Positions 1-7,123 of a stretch of DNA of 64,000 nucleotides are shown here, piece after piece. A program made the translations under genes and the position numbers. The DNA comes from Lewinellaceae bacterium (GTDB taxonomy: Bacteria; Bacteroidota; Bacteroidia; Chitinophagales; Saprospiraceae). The stretch spans positions 620,001 to 684,000 of the forward strand of contig JACJYR010000004.1 in the NCBI GenBank assembly GCA_020636005.1, given 5' to 3'. Position 1 is the first letter of the stretch. Each line of letters begins with the position of its first letter. The notes below the pieces were generated by a model. That model was given only the letters and a program-made list of their open reading frames with translations. It ran no database searches and had not been told where the DNA came from.

Positions 1-192
1 ACCGATGTGCAGATCTGCATATCGGTTTTCCAAAAGGAGAATATATTCTTCGGTACTTTGAAGCCTTAGGAAGCCAGATACTTTTTTACCAAAAGGTCTC
101 GCCATTTCGGTAGCATTAATCATTCTGCTTCCGTCGCCAAATTCGAAGGAAATCTTTTGACCTTCGTAATCCAGTTTTATGATGTCAGCCAT
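1..192 (-). CDS. KilA-N domain protein, N-terminal part (cut by window edge)
   Basis: The first 64 codons of a protein are read from an ATG at 190-192 to the window edge, with no stop. The start resembles Bacteroidota KilA-N/antirepressor proteins: a short beta-rich segment, then INATEMARPFGKKV and FLRLQSTEEY, the usual opening of a KilA-N DNA-binding domain. The last ten visible residues, NRYADLHIG and its neighbours, are encoded by a near-perfect palindrome (1-26) related to the palindromes just upstream of the gene. The gene follows murC on the same strand after a 230-bp gap filled with palindromes, so it may be a separate transcript. It is the second KilA-N gene close to murC. Family assignment is from motif memory and the catalytic or regulatory role is unknown. 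Confidence 0.7.
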   Translation of the reverse strand, partial: MADIIKLDYEGQKISFEFGDGSRMINATEMARPFGKKVSGFLRLQSTEEYILLLENRYADLHIG

Positions 193-240
193 TTTGTTCA
201 AAGTGTTTGATTATCAAGCATCTAACATATTTTTGTTTTC

Positions 241-419
241 CCGTTATTCAGATCTGCATAACGGAGCAAATTCAAGGGTTTTCATGTCGTTATGGTAATT
301 CCCATAACGACGTGAAACCGATATCGTGATCGCGATGACGGAACAAGATCAAGCATTTTCAAAGCGAAACGGGAATTCCCGTTTCGGTATTCAAACCGAT
401 ATACACATCTGCACATCGC
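241..419. repeat. Cluster of five 22-26 bp palindromes between murC and the KilA-N gene
   Basis: Five palindromes fill the spacer: 241-264 (arms CCGTTAT/ATAACGG, core CAGATCTG), 286-311 (arms GTCGTTATGG, core AATT), 318-341 (arms CCG..ATCG, core GATC), 365-386 (a perfect 22-mer around GGGAATTCCC) and 396-419 (arms CCGATAT/ACATCGC). A sixth at 1-26 lies inside the KilA-N gene and shares the CAGATCTG core. Arm sequences differ between copies but each copy keeps self-complementarity, so pairing or dyad symmetry appears to be conserved rather than sequence. The block starts four bases after the murC stop codon. Confidence 0.8.
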
Positions 420-422
420 TTT

Positions 423-1865
423 TCACCGCCCTTTCAACCACCGCTTCATCGGCTCCACCACCGTATCAATATCCCCTGCCCCAATCGTCATCACCACGTC
501 GAACTGCCTGTTTTTCACTTCGTCCATCACGTTCGCTTTGGTGACCAGCACTTTGTTCGGGTTTTTCATTTTATCAAAAATGATTTCCGAAGTCACGCCA
601 GGGATGGGCTTTTCCCTCGCCGGGTAGATGTCCATCAGAATGATCTCGTCCAGCTTGTCTAGTTCCTCGGCGAAGCCGTCCACAAAATCCCTCGTGCGGG
701 AGTAAAGGTGCGGCTGGAAAATGCCCGTCAGTTTTCTACCAGGAAAAAGTTCCCTGGCCGCCTGTACCGCCGAGCGGATTTCCGTCGGGTGGTGGGCGTA
801 GTCGTCAATGAACACCGTTTTTTCATCCCGGTAGATGAACTCGAACCGCCGCTTGATGCCCTTGAAAGTGGCCAGTGCCTTGCGGGTGGCCTTTTCAGTG
901 ACGCCCAATTGAAGCGCAACCGCAATTGCCGCCGTTGCATTTTCCACATTGTGCCTACCGGGCATGGCGAAGCGGATGTCTTTCCAGCGCATCTCCTCGT
1001 AGCTCCGGCCCCTACCGTCCCGCTCGTGGCGGAAAGCCTCCCAACTTCGGTTGGAAACCGGAGCTACGAAGTCGAATACGAACCATCCGTCCACCACCCT
1101 GACATTTTCAGCACGGTACATGCCATCGTTTACGCCAAAAGTTTCAAACAACTGATTATCAAAATATTGTGCAAGGCTATATTGTATAAAAACCTTGCCA
1201 TTTGGCTTCGTTTTTTTGATGAACTCCTTGAAGCCCGTTTCGGCCACCGCCGAAGCCTCGCCGTAGATGTCGAGGTGGTCGGGATCCATGCTCAGCAACA
1301 CCGCTATTTCCGGCGATAGGTGCAGGAAACTGCGGTCGTATTCATCGGCCTCGGCCACCACCCAATCGCTGTCGCCACCCACATAATTGGAGCGGAGGTT
1401 TTGGGCAATGCCCCCGAGGAAGGCAGTGCAATCAACCCCGCCCGTCCGCAGCAAATGCGTGACGAGCGAGGAAGTAGTTGTTTTCCCATGGGTCCCTGCG
1501 ACCGCAATTGTCCGTTGGCTCCGGCTGATGATGCCGAGCACTTCCGCCCGCTTTTTGAGGGGTATGTCGCTGTTTTGAAAAAACACCAGTTCCTCAAAAT
1601 CACGGGGGATGGCGGGCGTCCAAACGACCAAGTCAAGTCCGGCGGGGATTTTCTTCAAATCCGCCGCCCCGTAGTGGATTTTCATGCCCTCTTTCACCAA
1701 CTTTTTGGCGAGGGCCGTTTCTGTTTTATCGTAGCCGTGTATTTCAACTCCCTTCATCAAAAAATACCGGGCCAGGGCGCTCATGCCGATGCCGCCGATA
1801 CCGAGGAAGTAGATTTTTTTTATTTCGCTGAGGTTCATTTTTTGCTTTTCAAAATCAGAGATCAT
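423..1865 (-). CDS. murC: UDP-N-acetylmuramate--L-alanine ligase MurC
   Basis: Cytoplasmic ligase that adds L-alanine to UDP-MurNAc using ATP, the first amino-acid addition of peptidoglycan precursor synthesis. It shows the N-terminal GIGGIGMS loop (about residues 22-29), the ATP loop GTHGKTTT (124-131), the central PDHLD-type motif and the MPGRHNVENA motif that opens the last third. At 480 residues it is slightly long for the family. The excess includes a peptide (VSNRSWEAFRHERDG and its neighbours) encoded by a palindromic element at 997-1069, just before MPGRHNVENA. The ATG overlaps the stop of the upstream KilA-N gene in an ATGA, so translation is probably coupled. A second possible start lies ten codons in, at MNLSEIKK. 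This is the last recognised dcw gene in the window. Confidence 0.96.
   Translation of the reverse strand: MISDFEKQKMNLSEIKKIYFLGIGGIGMSALARYFLMKGVEIHGYDKTETALAKKLVKEGMKIHYGAADLKKIPAGLDLVVWTPAIPRDFEELVFFQNSDIPLKKRAEVLGIISRSQRTIAVAGTHGKTTTSSLVTHLLRTGGVDCTAFLGGIAQNLRSNYVGGDSDWVVAEADEYDRSFLHLSPEIAVLLSMDPDHLDIYGEASAVAETGFKEFIKKTKPNGKVFIQYSLAQYFDNQLFETFGVNDGMYRAENVRVVDGWFVFDFVAPVSNRSWEAFRHERDGRGRSYEEMRWKDIRFAMPGRHNVENATAAIAVALQLGVTEKATRKALATFKGIKRRFEFIYRDEKTVFIDDYAHHPTEIRSAVQAARELFPGRKLTGIFQPHLYSRTRDFVDGFAEELDKLDEIILMDIYPAREKPIPGVTSEIIFDKMKNPNKVLVTKANVMDEVKNRQFDVVMTIGAGDIDTVVEPMKRWLKGR
997..1069 (-). repeat. In-frame palindromic element inside murC
   Basis: Perfect 12-bp arms (TCGTAGCTCCGG at 997-1008, its complement at 1058-1069) enclose a smaller hairpin CCAAC-TTCG-GTTGG at 1041-1054. 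The element keeps the murC frame and adds about 24 residues in a region that is normally a short linker before the conserved MPGRHNVEN motif. This organisation resembles coding palindromic elements of Rickettsia. The insertion call rests on comparison with MurC as remembered, not on an alignment. Confidence 0.7.
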
Positions 1866-2695
1866 TCAATCAACTTTTTGATTCTATCAACAGGCAGTGA
1901 TCCAATGATCACGTCCATTTGTTTTTGCGCAGCTTTGTGCAAAACCCTTATTCTTACATCCCGGTCGTAATCCAACCTCATCAGTTCAGCATTCAAACTT
2001 TCCAAATTGGCAAGTACCAATAATTGCTCAATCGTGGCAAAATCCCTCATATTCCCTTTTCTTTCTGGGTTTTGGATTTTCCATTCTTTGGCAGTCATGC
2101 CAAAAAGTGCGAGGTTCAAAATATCAGCTTCGCTCGCTTGAAAAATCGCTTCCTTCTTTGTATTCCAATCAATCATTGGCACCAGGTTTTCCCTGACTGA
2201 ATCGGAATGGATGAAAAAATTTGCCTTCGTAAGTTCCCGCTTCAAATCCCACCTCAATTGTTGGCCAAGGCTTTCTTCTGCTTTTAACCTTTGAAATTCT
2301 TTGAGCAGGTATAGCTTGAAAACTGGGTTGACATAAGAGCAAAATTCAAGGGCCAAATCTCTATGAGCAAACGTGCCACCATACCTGCCTGACTTCGCCA
2401 TTATTCCAATGGCCTTTGTTTTTTCCACCCATTCTTTAATTGTCAAAACAAAAGAACCGAGCCCAGTTTGCATTTTAATCTGGTCGAATTCGACCAGATT
2501 AAAATCTTCATTGTGTATCATTTCCCAAGTACCTAAAAATTCCACTGTGTTTCGGTTTCTCATCCAAGCTTTGATAATGTCAGTAGGCACTGGGTTGAAT
2601 TTTTTGGCAATATCTGTTATACAGATAAAGTCAAAATCTTGCTGTATTTGCAAGCGTACATCAATGCCTTGTACTGTAATCTTGCTATCTTTCAT
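1862..2695 (-). CDS. KilA-N domain protein embedded in the dcw operon
   Basis: 277 residues. The first 135 or so match the Bacteroidota KilA-N family: ICITDIAKKFN, IIKAWMRNRNTVEFLGTWE, the segment around IGIMAKSGRYGGTFAH and ALEFCSYVNPVFKLYLLKEF. KilA-N domains bind DNA and are known from phage antirepressors and virus proteins. The second half is helical and charged, of unknown role, with a motif near SEADILNLALFGMTAKEW. The gene sits between murG and murC and overlaps both by an ATGA (2692-2695 and 1862-1865), so it is fully integrated in the operon. Such a gene is not part of the ordinary dcw set. It may be a regulator or a selfish passenger; the sequence does not decide. Confidence 0.85.
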   Translation of the reverse strand: MKDSKITVQGIDVRLQIQQDFDFICITDIAKKFNPVPTDIIKAWMRNRNTVEFLGTWEMIHNEDFNLVEFDQIKMQTGLGSFVLTIKEWVEKTKAIGIMAKSGRYGGTFAHRDLALEFCSYVNPVFKLYLLKEFQRLKAEESLGQQLRWDLKRELTKANFFIHSDSVRENLVPMIDWNTKKEAIFQASEADILNLALFGMTAKEWKIQNPERKGNMRDFATIEQLLVLANLESLNAELMRLDYDRDVRIRVLHKAAQKQMDVIIGSLPVDRIKKLIE

Positions 2696-3801
2696 TTTAT
2701 CTGGACATTTCTTTTAACCAAATCAATTACTTGTTTAGCAATCATGTCCGCAGCATCCGGCCTAGCCAATGCCTTTATATTTTCACCCAATCGCACCTGC
2801 AATTCTTTGTTTTTCAAAACTTCCAAAGCTGCCCAAAGTAACTCGTCTTTCGCCGCCGCATCTTTCACCATCAGCGCCGCATCCTTTTCCACCAGGGCCA
2901 ATGCGTTTTTCGTCTGGTGGTCTTCCGCCACATTGGGCGAAGGGACGAGGATGGCCGGTTTTCCGACCAGGCACATTTCCCAAATAGAGCCCCCTGCCCT
3001 GCCTATGACCAAATCGGCTGCTGTATAGGCCAAATCCATTCGGTCAATGAAGGGCAGCATTTTCACGTTGGGCAGTTGGGCCGTTTCACAATTTTTGAAC
3101 TGTTCATGGTAAAAACTGCCGCACTGCCAGAGCAACTGCACCTGTGGGTTTTTCTTTAAAATCTCCGTCCCAGCCGCCATTGCTTCGTTCAAGGTGCGGG
3201 CGCCGAGGCTGCCGCCGAAAATGAAAATCGTCTGCTTGTTTTTTTCCAATCCAAAGTGCGCCAAGCCCTCTTCCCGCTTATTGCCGAGGTTTTTAAATAC
3301 TGCTGCACGCACTGGATTTCCCGTCAGGACGATTTTTTCTTTTGGGAAAAACTTTTCCATCCCGTCGTAGGCGACGCAGATTTTCGAGGCTTTTTTTGCC
3401 AAAATCTTATTCGTCACACCGGGATAGGAGTTCTGTTCCTGCAAGACCGTTGGGATGCCAAAAGCACCTGCCGCATTGAGCGTCGGGCCAGAGGCATATC
3501 CGCCCACACCCACTGCCACATCAGGCCGGAAGCGCCGGACGATTTGGCGGGCCCGCCACCAGCTGTGGGCGAGTTTAAAAGGAAACATCAAATTCCGAAG
3601 TGTCAATGAACGCTGAAAGCCGCTGATCCAAAGCCCCTCGATGGGGTAGCCCGCTTTCGGGACTTTTTCCATTTCAATTTTCCCCTTTGCACCAACAAAT
3701 AAGATGTCGGCCTCAGGTTGTAGTTTCTTTATCGCATCGGCTATGGCAATGGCGGGGAAAACATGCCCGCCTGTGCCGCCGCCGGAGATGATGATTTTCA
3801 T
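2692..3801 (-). CDS. murG: Undecaprenyl-PP-MurNAc-pentapeptide GlcNAc transferase MurG
   Basis: Peripheral inner-membrane glycosyltransferase that converts lipid I to lipid II with UDP-GlcNAc. Visible motifs are the glycine-rich acceptor loop SGGGTGGHVFPA (residues 6-17), VGVGGYASGP (98-106), QEQNSYPG (121-128), the second G-loop FGGSLGARTLN (195-205) and the donor-binding GRAGGSIWEMCLVGKPAIL (268-285). At 369 residues it has full family length. The ATG is at 3799-3801. Downstream it overlaps the KilA-N gene by four bases. The 61-bp gap to ftsW upstream consists largely of 7-bp repeats. Confidence 0.97.
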   Translation of the reverse strand: MKIIISGGGTGGHVFPAIAIADAIKKLQPEADILFVGAKGKIEMEKVPKAGYPIEGLWISGFQRSLTLRNLMFPFKLAHSWWRARQIVRRFRPDVAVGVGGYASGPTLNAAGAFGIPTVLQEQNSYPGVTNKILAKKASKICVAYDGMEKFFPKEKIVLTGNPVRAAVFKNLGNKREEGLAHFGLEKNKQTIFIFGGSLGARTLNEAMAAGTEILKKNPQVQLLWQCGSFYHEQFKNCETAQLPNVKMLPFIDRMDLAYTAADLVIGRAGGSIWEMCLVGKPAILVPSPNVAEDHQTKNALALVEKDAALMVKDAAAKDELLWAALEVLKNKELQVRLGENIKALARPDAADMIAKQVIDLVKRNVQIK

Positions 3802-3823
3802 GGTTGTGTTCTGGTTTCGATAA

Positions 3824-3859
3824 GGTCATTGGTCATTGGTCATTGGTCATTGGGTCATT
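3824..3859. repeat. Heptamer array GGTCATT x5, ftsW-murG spacer
   Basis: Four contiguous GGTCATT units at 3824-3851, one extra G, then a fifth unit at 3853-3859. It begins three bases past the ftsW stop codon and fills most of the spacer before murG. Confidence 0.9.
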
Positions 3860-3862
3860 TGG

Positions 3863-5335
3863 TTAGCTGCGGTTTCCGCCTCCTTCTCTTTTTTGGCCAC
3901 CGCCGCCTTGTCCACCACCTCCTTTGTAACCGCCACTTCCGCCGCCTTGACCGCCACCGCCTTTATAGCCTCCCCCTCCTTGACCTCCTCCTTTGTATCC
4001 GCCGCCGCCACCTTGGCCGCCTTTGTTATAATTTCCTCCGCCACCGCCTCTGTTATCCCGGTTGTCCCGGTAATCTTTGCGCTGTTGCTGGCCACTTTGT
4101 TGTTGGCCGCCTTGCTGTTGTTGGCCGCCACCGCCACCTTGTTGCTGTTGGCCGGGTTGAGCGGCTGGAGCGCCGGGGGTGTCGGCTGCCAATTGTCGCT
4201 CGTTTGCCCCTTCTATGTAGCGGCTCACGCTGAGGATGATGCCGAAGAAAATGCAGGAAAACAACACCGATGTCCCGCCCCAGCTTACCATTGGCAGGGT
4301 CAAACCACCGACAGGCAAAAGGTGTGTGGCGATGCCCATATTGCAAAGTGCCTGGATGACGATGTTGAGGCTGAGGCCGATGGCGACCATTGCGCCAAAT
4401 GACTTTTCACTGATGGTGACAAGCCTCGTAGTGCGGAAAAACAAAAGCACATACAGGCCCAGCAGCAGGAAGCCGCCGACAAGTCCATATTCTTCACAAA
4501 ATACGGCGTAAATGAAGTCGGCATAGGGCGTCGGCAGATAGTTCCGCTGGATGCTGTTGCCAGGGCCGCTGCCGAATATTTCACCATTGGCGATGGCGAT
4601 TTTTGCCTGTTGGTTTTGAAAACTACCGTCTGCCCTGTCGCTCATAAATTCGGAGATCCTCGTGCTCCAAGTGTCCACCCTGACCACATCAGGGGCAAAC
4701 TGCCAAATCACTATTAGACCTGCAAAGAGCACTATCCACAGCAACACCAGCAAGCCCAGGAATTTCACATCCACACGGCCAATGAACATCATGGCAAAAC
4801 AAGTGGCGAACAATACCAGCGCCGTGCTCAAATCTGATGGCGCTATCAGCCCACAAATGATGATGATGGGCATGATGATGGGCATGAAGGCATTTTTAAA
4901 ATCCTTGATATAGTCTTTGTGGCGGGTGATTTCCCTTGCCACCACGAGTATCAGTGCCAGTTTTGCAAAGTCGGAAGTTTGGAAAGTCAGGTCGATAAAA
5001 GGAATCTGTATCCAACGTTTTGCATGGTTGATTTCCACCCCGAACGCCAGGGTATAGACCAGCAAACAAAAGGCTATCAACCACAGCCAGGGCGCCAGTT
5101 TCATGAATTTCATGTACGGTGTCAAATAGGCCAGGTAGGCCAGGAACAGGCCAAAACTCAAAATCAAAATATGCTTGATCAGGTAGCCCGTTGTGTTGCC
5201 GCCACTGAGCTTGTATGCAATGGTGCCCGTGCTGCTGTACACCGCCAAAATGGAGAATATGGACAACAGCAGCAGGATCATCCAGATGACCCGGTCTCCC
5301 CTTAATTCTGCGTATAGTCTTGCTCCGAAGTTCAC
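3863..5335 (-). CDS. ftsW: Lipid II polymerase FtsW (SEDS) with Gln/Gly-rich tail
   Basis: Septal peptidoglycan glycosyltransferase of the SEDS family, partner of the FtsI-type PBP encoded upstream. About ten hydrophobic segments span residues 15-375. SEDS motifs include HAKRWIQIP (104-112), PSDLSTALV (166-174), the catalytic-loop region PTPYADFIYAVFCEEYG (268-284, with the presumed key Asp at 273) and GGLTLPMVSWGGTS (343-356). The start is a GTG at 5333-5335. The last about 105 residues (from 385) are low-complexity: Gln runs, then RDNRDNR and many GGGG/YKGG units, about a fifth of the protein and absent from textbook FtsW. The encoding DNA is repetitive, so the tail length may vary between strains. 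Confidence 0.95.
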   Translation of the reverse strand: MNFGARLYAELRGDRVIWMILLLLSIFSILAVYSSTGTIAYKLSGGNTTGYLIKHILILSFGLFLAYLAYLTPYMKFMKLAPWLWLIAFCLLVYTLAFGVEINHAKRWIQIPFIDLTFQTSDFAKLALILVVAREITRHKDYIKDFKNAFMPIIMPIIIICGLIAPSDLSTALVLFATCFAMMFIGRVDVKFLGLLVLLWIVLFAGLIVIWQFAPDVVRVDTWSTRISEFMSDRADGSFQNQQAKIAIANGEIFGSGPGNSIQRNYLPTPYADFIYAVFCEEYGLVGGFLLLGLYVLLFFRTTRLVTISEKSFGAMVAIGLSLNIVIQALCNMGIATHLLPVGGLTLPMVSWGGTSVLFSCIFFGIILSVSRYIEGANERQLAADTPGAPAAQPGQQQQGGGGGQQQQGGQQQSGQQQRKDYRDNRDNRGGGGGNYNKGGQGGGGGYKGGGQGGGGYKGGGGQGGGSGGYKGGGGQGGGGQKREGGGNRS

Positions 5336-5342
5336 TTTATAT

Positions 5343-5391
5343 AATGGTTAATTGTGAATGGTGAATGATGAATCATTTACCATTGCTCATT
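5343..5391. repeat. Degenerate heptamer array overlapping the 3' end of murD
   Basis: Seven 7-bp units: AATGGTT, AATTGTG, AATGGTG, AATGATG, then AATCATT, TACCATT, GCTCATT. The two halves are roughly complementary, so the array can fold. The murD stop codon (5373-5375) and its last six or so codons lie inside it. Confidence 0.8.
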
Positions 5392-6710
5392 TCAAAAACT
5401 GATTTCTTAAACTGCTCTCCCCGATCCTCATAATTTTTGAACAAGTCGAAACTCGCACAGGCTGGGCTTAGCAGCACCACATCGCCGTTTTCGGCATAAA
5501 TAGTGGCTCGGTCAACCGCTTCTTTGGCGCTTTTCACTTCTTCTATATTTTTCAAAATGGGCGAAAAAACGCTTTGCAATTTCGAGTTGTCAATGCCGAG
5601 GCAGATGAGTGCTTTCACCTTCTGCCTGACCAAGTTTTCAATCGGGCCATAGTCGTTGCCCTTGTCCGTGCCGCCGGCTATCCAGATGACCGGTTTTTCC
5701 ATCGCTTGCAGGGCGTAAAAAACCGAGTCCACATTGGTCGCCTTGCTGTCGTTGATGTAATCGACACCGTTGACTATAGCGACCTGCTCCAGGCGGTGGG
5801 GGTCGTTGACGAAAGTGTTCAACGCCTGTTGAATGGCTTCGTCGTTGATGCCCACCGATTTGGCGGCGTGGATAGCACAGGCGGCGTTGAAAAAATTGTG
5901 CTGACCTTTCAGCGAGCAGCCTGTCATATCAAAAACCCAAGCCCCCTCCCGGCCTCCCCCGTGGGGGGAGGAGATCGCCAATCGTTTTGTGTCTGCAAAA
6001 CGGCTGGGGACTTGTATCAAACGGGGTGCTAAGTGCTTGCTTTTCAGGTGGTTTTGAACCTCCGGGTCGTCCGCATTCAGGATGAGGATATCCTCCGGCT
6101 GCTGGTTCATGGCGATGCGGAATTTCGACCGGACGTAGTTCTCCATTTTGTACTCGTACCTGTCCAGGTGGTCAGGTGTGATGTTGAGCAAAATGGCCAC
6201 GTTCGGTCGGAAATGCACAATGCCATCCAACTGAAAGCTGCTTAGCTCCAGCACGTGATAATCGTACTTGTTCTCAGTAATGTTCCGGGCGAAACTGGTG
6301 CCGACGTTCCCTCCAAGTGCCACGTTCAGACCAGCGGTTTTGAACAGGTGGTAAGTCAACCTGGTAGTCGTAGTTTTCCCGTTACTTCCCGTAATGCCAA
6401 TGATGGTTGCCGCAGTATGGCGGCCCGCAAATTCAATTTCCGAGATTATCTCCTTACCCGACTGACGCAGTGTTTGGATGGGGGGAAGTCCGTCAGGGAT
6501 GCCGGGGCTTTTGATAATCACATCGGCTTCGAAGATGCTTGTCCATGTATGTTTGCTTTCCTCGTATGGAATGCCTTTATCTGTTAATTCCTGCCTGAAG
6601 TTGTCTTTCAATATGCCGCCGTCGGAGACGAACACTTCGTGTCCCAGCTTTTGGGCGAGGAGGGCTGCCCCTACCCCACTTTCACCTGCTCCGAGGATGG
6701 CGGTTTTCAT
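5373..6710 (-). CDS. murD: UDP-N-acetylmuramoyl-L-alanine--D-glutamate ligase MurD
   Basis: Cytoplasmic ligase adding D-glutamate to UDP-MurNAc-L-Ala. It has the N-terminal dinucleotide-like loop LGAGESGVG (6-14), the ATP loop GITGSNGKTTTT (105-116), NITPDHLDRY (176-185) and the C-terminal NDSKATN motif. At 445 residues it is a normal length. Residues 247-257 (SSPHGGGREGA) are encoded by a GC-rich palindrome (5944-5971) and look inserted just before the MTGCSLKGQHN segment. The C-terminal end EMSNGK is encoded by a heptamer array. Upstream is a strong hairpin (6809-6841) separating it from the zeta-like pair, so murD may also have its own promoter. Confidence 0.96.
   Translation of the reverse strand: MKTAILGAGESGVGAALLAQKLGHEVFVSDGGILKDNFRQELTDKGIPYEESKHTWTSIFEADVIIKSPGIPDGLPPIQTLRQSGKEIISEIEFAGRHTAATIIGITGSNGKTTTTRLTYHLFKTAGLNVALGGNVGTSFARNITENKYDYHVLELSSFQLDGIVHFRPNVAILLNITPDHLDRYEYKMENYVRSKFRIAMNQQPEDILILNADDPEVQNHLKSKHLAPRLIQVPSRFADTKRLAISSPHGGGREGAWVFDMTGCSLKGQHNFFNAACAIHAAKSVGINDEAIQQALNTFVNDPHRLEQVAIVNGVDYINDSKATNVDSVFYALQAMEKPVIWIAGGTDKGNDYGPIENLVRQKVKALICLGIDNSKLQSVFSPILKNIEEVKSAKEAVDRATIYAENGDVVLLSPACASFDLFKNYEDRGEQFKKSVFEMSNGK
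5944..5971 (-). repeat. In-frame GC-rich palindrome inside murD
   Basis: CCTCCCCC at 5953-5960 pairs with GGGGGAGG at 5964-5971 around a 3-base loop, preceded by a second CCCTCCCGG copy at 5944-5952. It encodes SSPHGGGREGA in murD. The C/G runs differ sharply from the neighbouring codons. It resembles a dispersed palindromic element that has kept the reading frame. Confidence 0.65.
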
Positions 6711-6808
6711 TGTTTGTTCAGTGTTTGTACCCTTCTATTTGAATGAACTAAAGTGTGTAGTTTTCCCAAAAAATAAGTTCAAATAGCATGTTGTCAATTC
6801 TCCCTGTT

Positions 6809-6841
6809 ATTGTCGGCGTGGTTTCGGGCCACGCCGACAAT
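6809..6841 (-). promoter_or_regulatory. Strong hairpin between the zeta-like module and murD
   Basis: ATTGTCGGCGTGG (6809-6821) pairs perfectly with 6829-6841 around a 7-base loop, with further partial complementarity outside. In the minus direction no clear T-run follows, so it may be an RNA processing or stability element, an attenuator, or another dispersed palindrome, rather than a full terminator. Confidence 0.6.
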
Positions 6842-6916
6842 TGGGGAGCCAATTTTTCTATCCTATCAAAATTCCAAACTTAAATTCCTCCTAATTTATC
6901 AATCCCAAAAAGGAGG

Positions 6917-7123
6917 TTAATCTTGAAATATCTTCGGCTTTTCTGTGGTCAATTCCCCGTTTTCCTTTACAAAATATATCACACCGTTTTTGTAAAAAAA
7001 TTCGGGGATTCCGTATTGCTTATTTTCTTCTTTGGCTTTCATAACTGCTTCATTTCCAATTCTTACAATCTCAAGGGCCTTTTGATATAACCCTGGGTCA
7101 TTAAGTTTTTTTACCTGCTTCAT
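6917..7123 (-). CDS. Small partner protein of zeta-like kinase (putative antitoxin)
   Basis: 68 residues: a charged helical first half (LYQKALEIVRIGNEAVMKAKEE) and a short beta-rich C-terminus (YKNGVIYFVKENGELT). Its ATG overlaps the stop of the zeta-like kinase gene in an ATGA (7120-7123). Small proteins of this kind accompany such P-loop kinases in many genomes, so an antitoxin or modulator role is likely but inferred from context only. The order here is kinase first, small protein second. It lies between mraY and murD in the dcw cluster. Confidence 0.6.
   Translation of the reverse strand: MKQVKKLNDPGLYQKALEIVRIGNEAVMKAKEENKQYGIPEFFYKNGVIYFVKENGELTTEKPKIFQD

Noticed and set aside
241..419. 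tRNA or tmRNA gene in the palindrome cluster
   Set aside because: The hairpins are separate simple palindromes with no cloverleaf, anticodon arm or CCA end.
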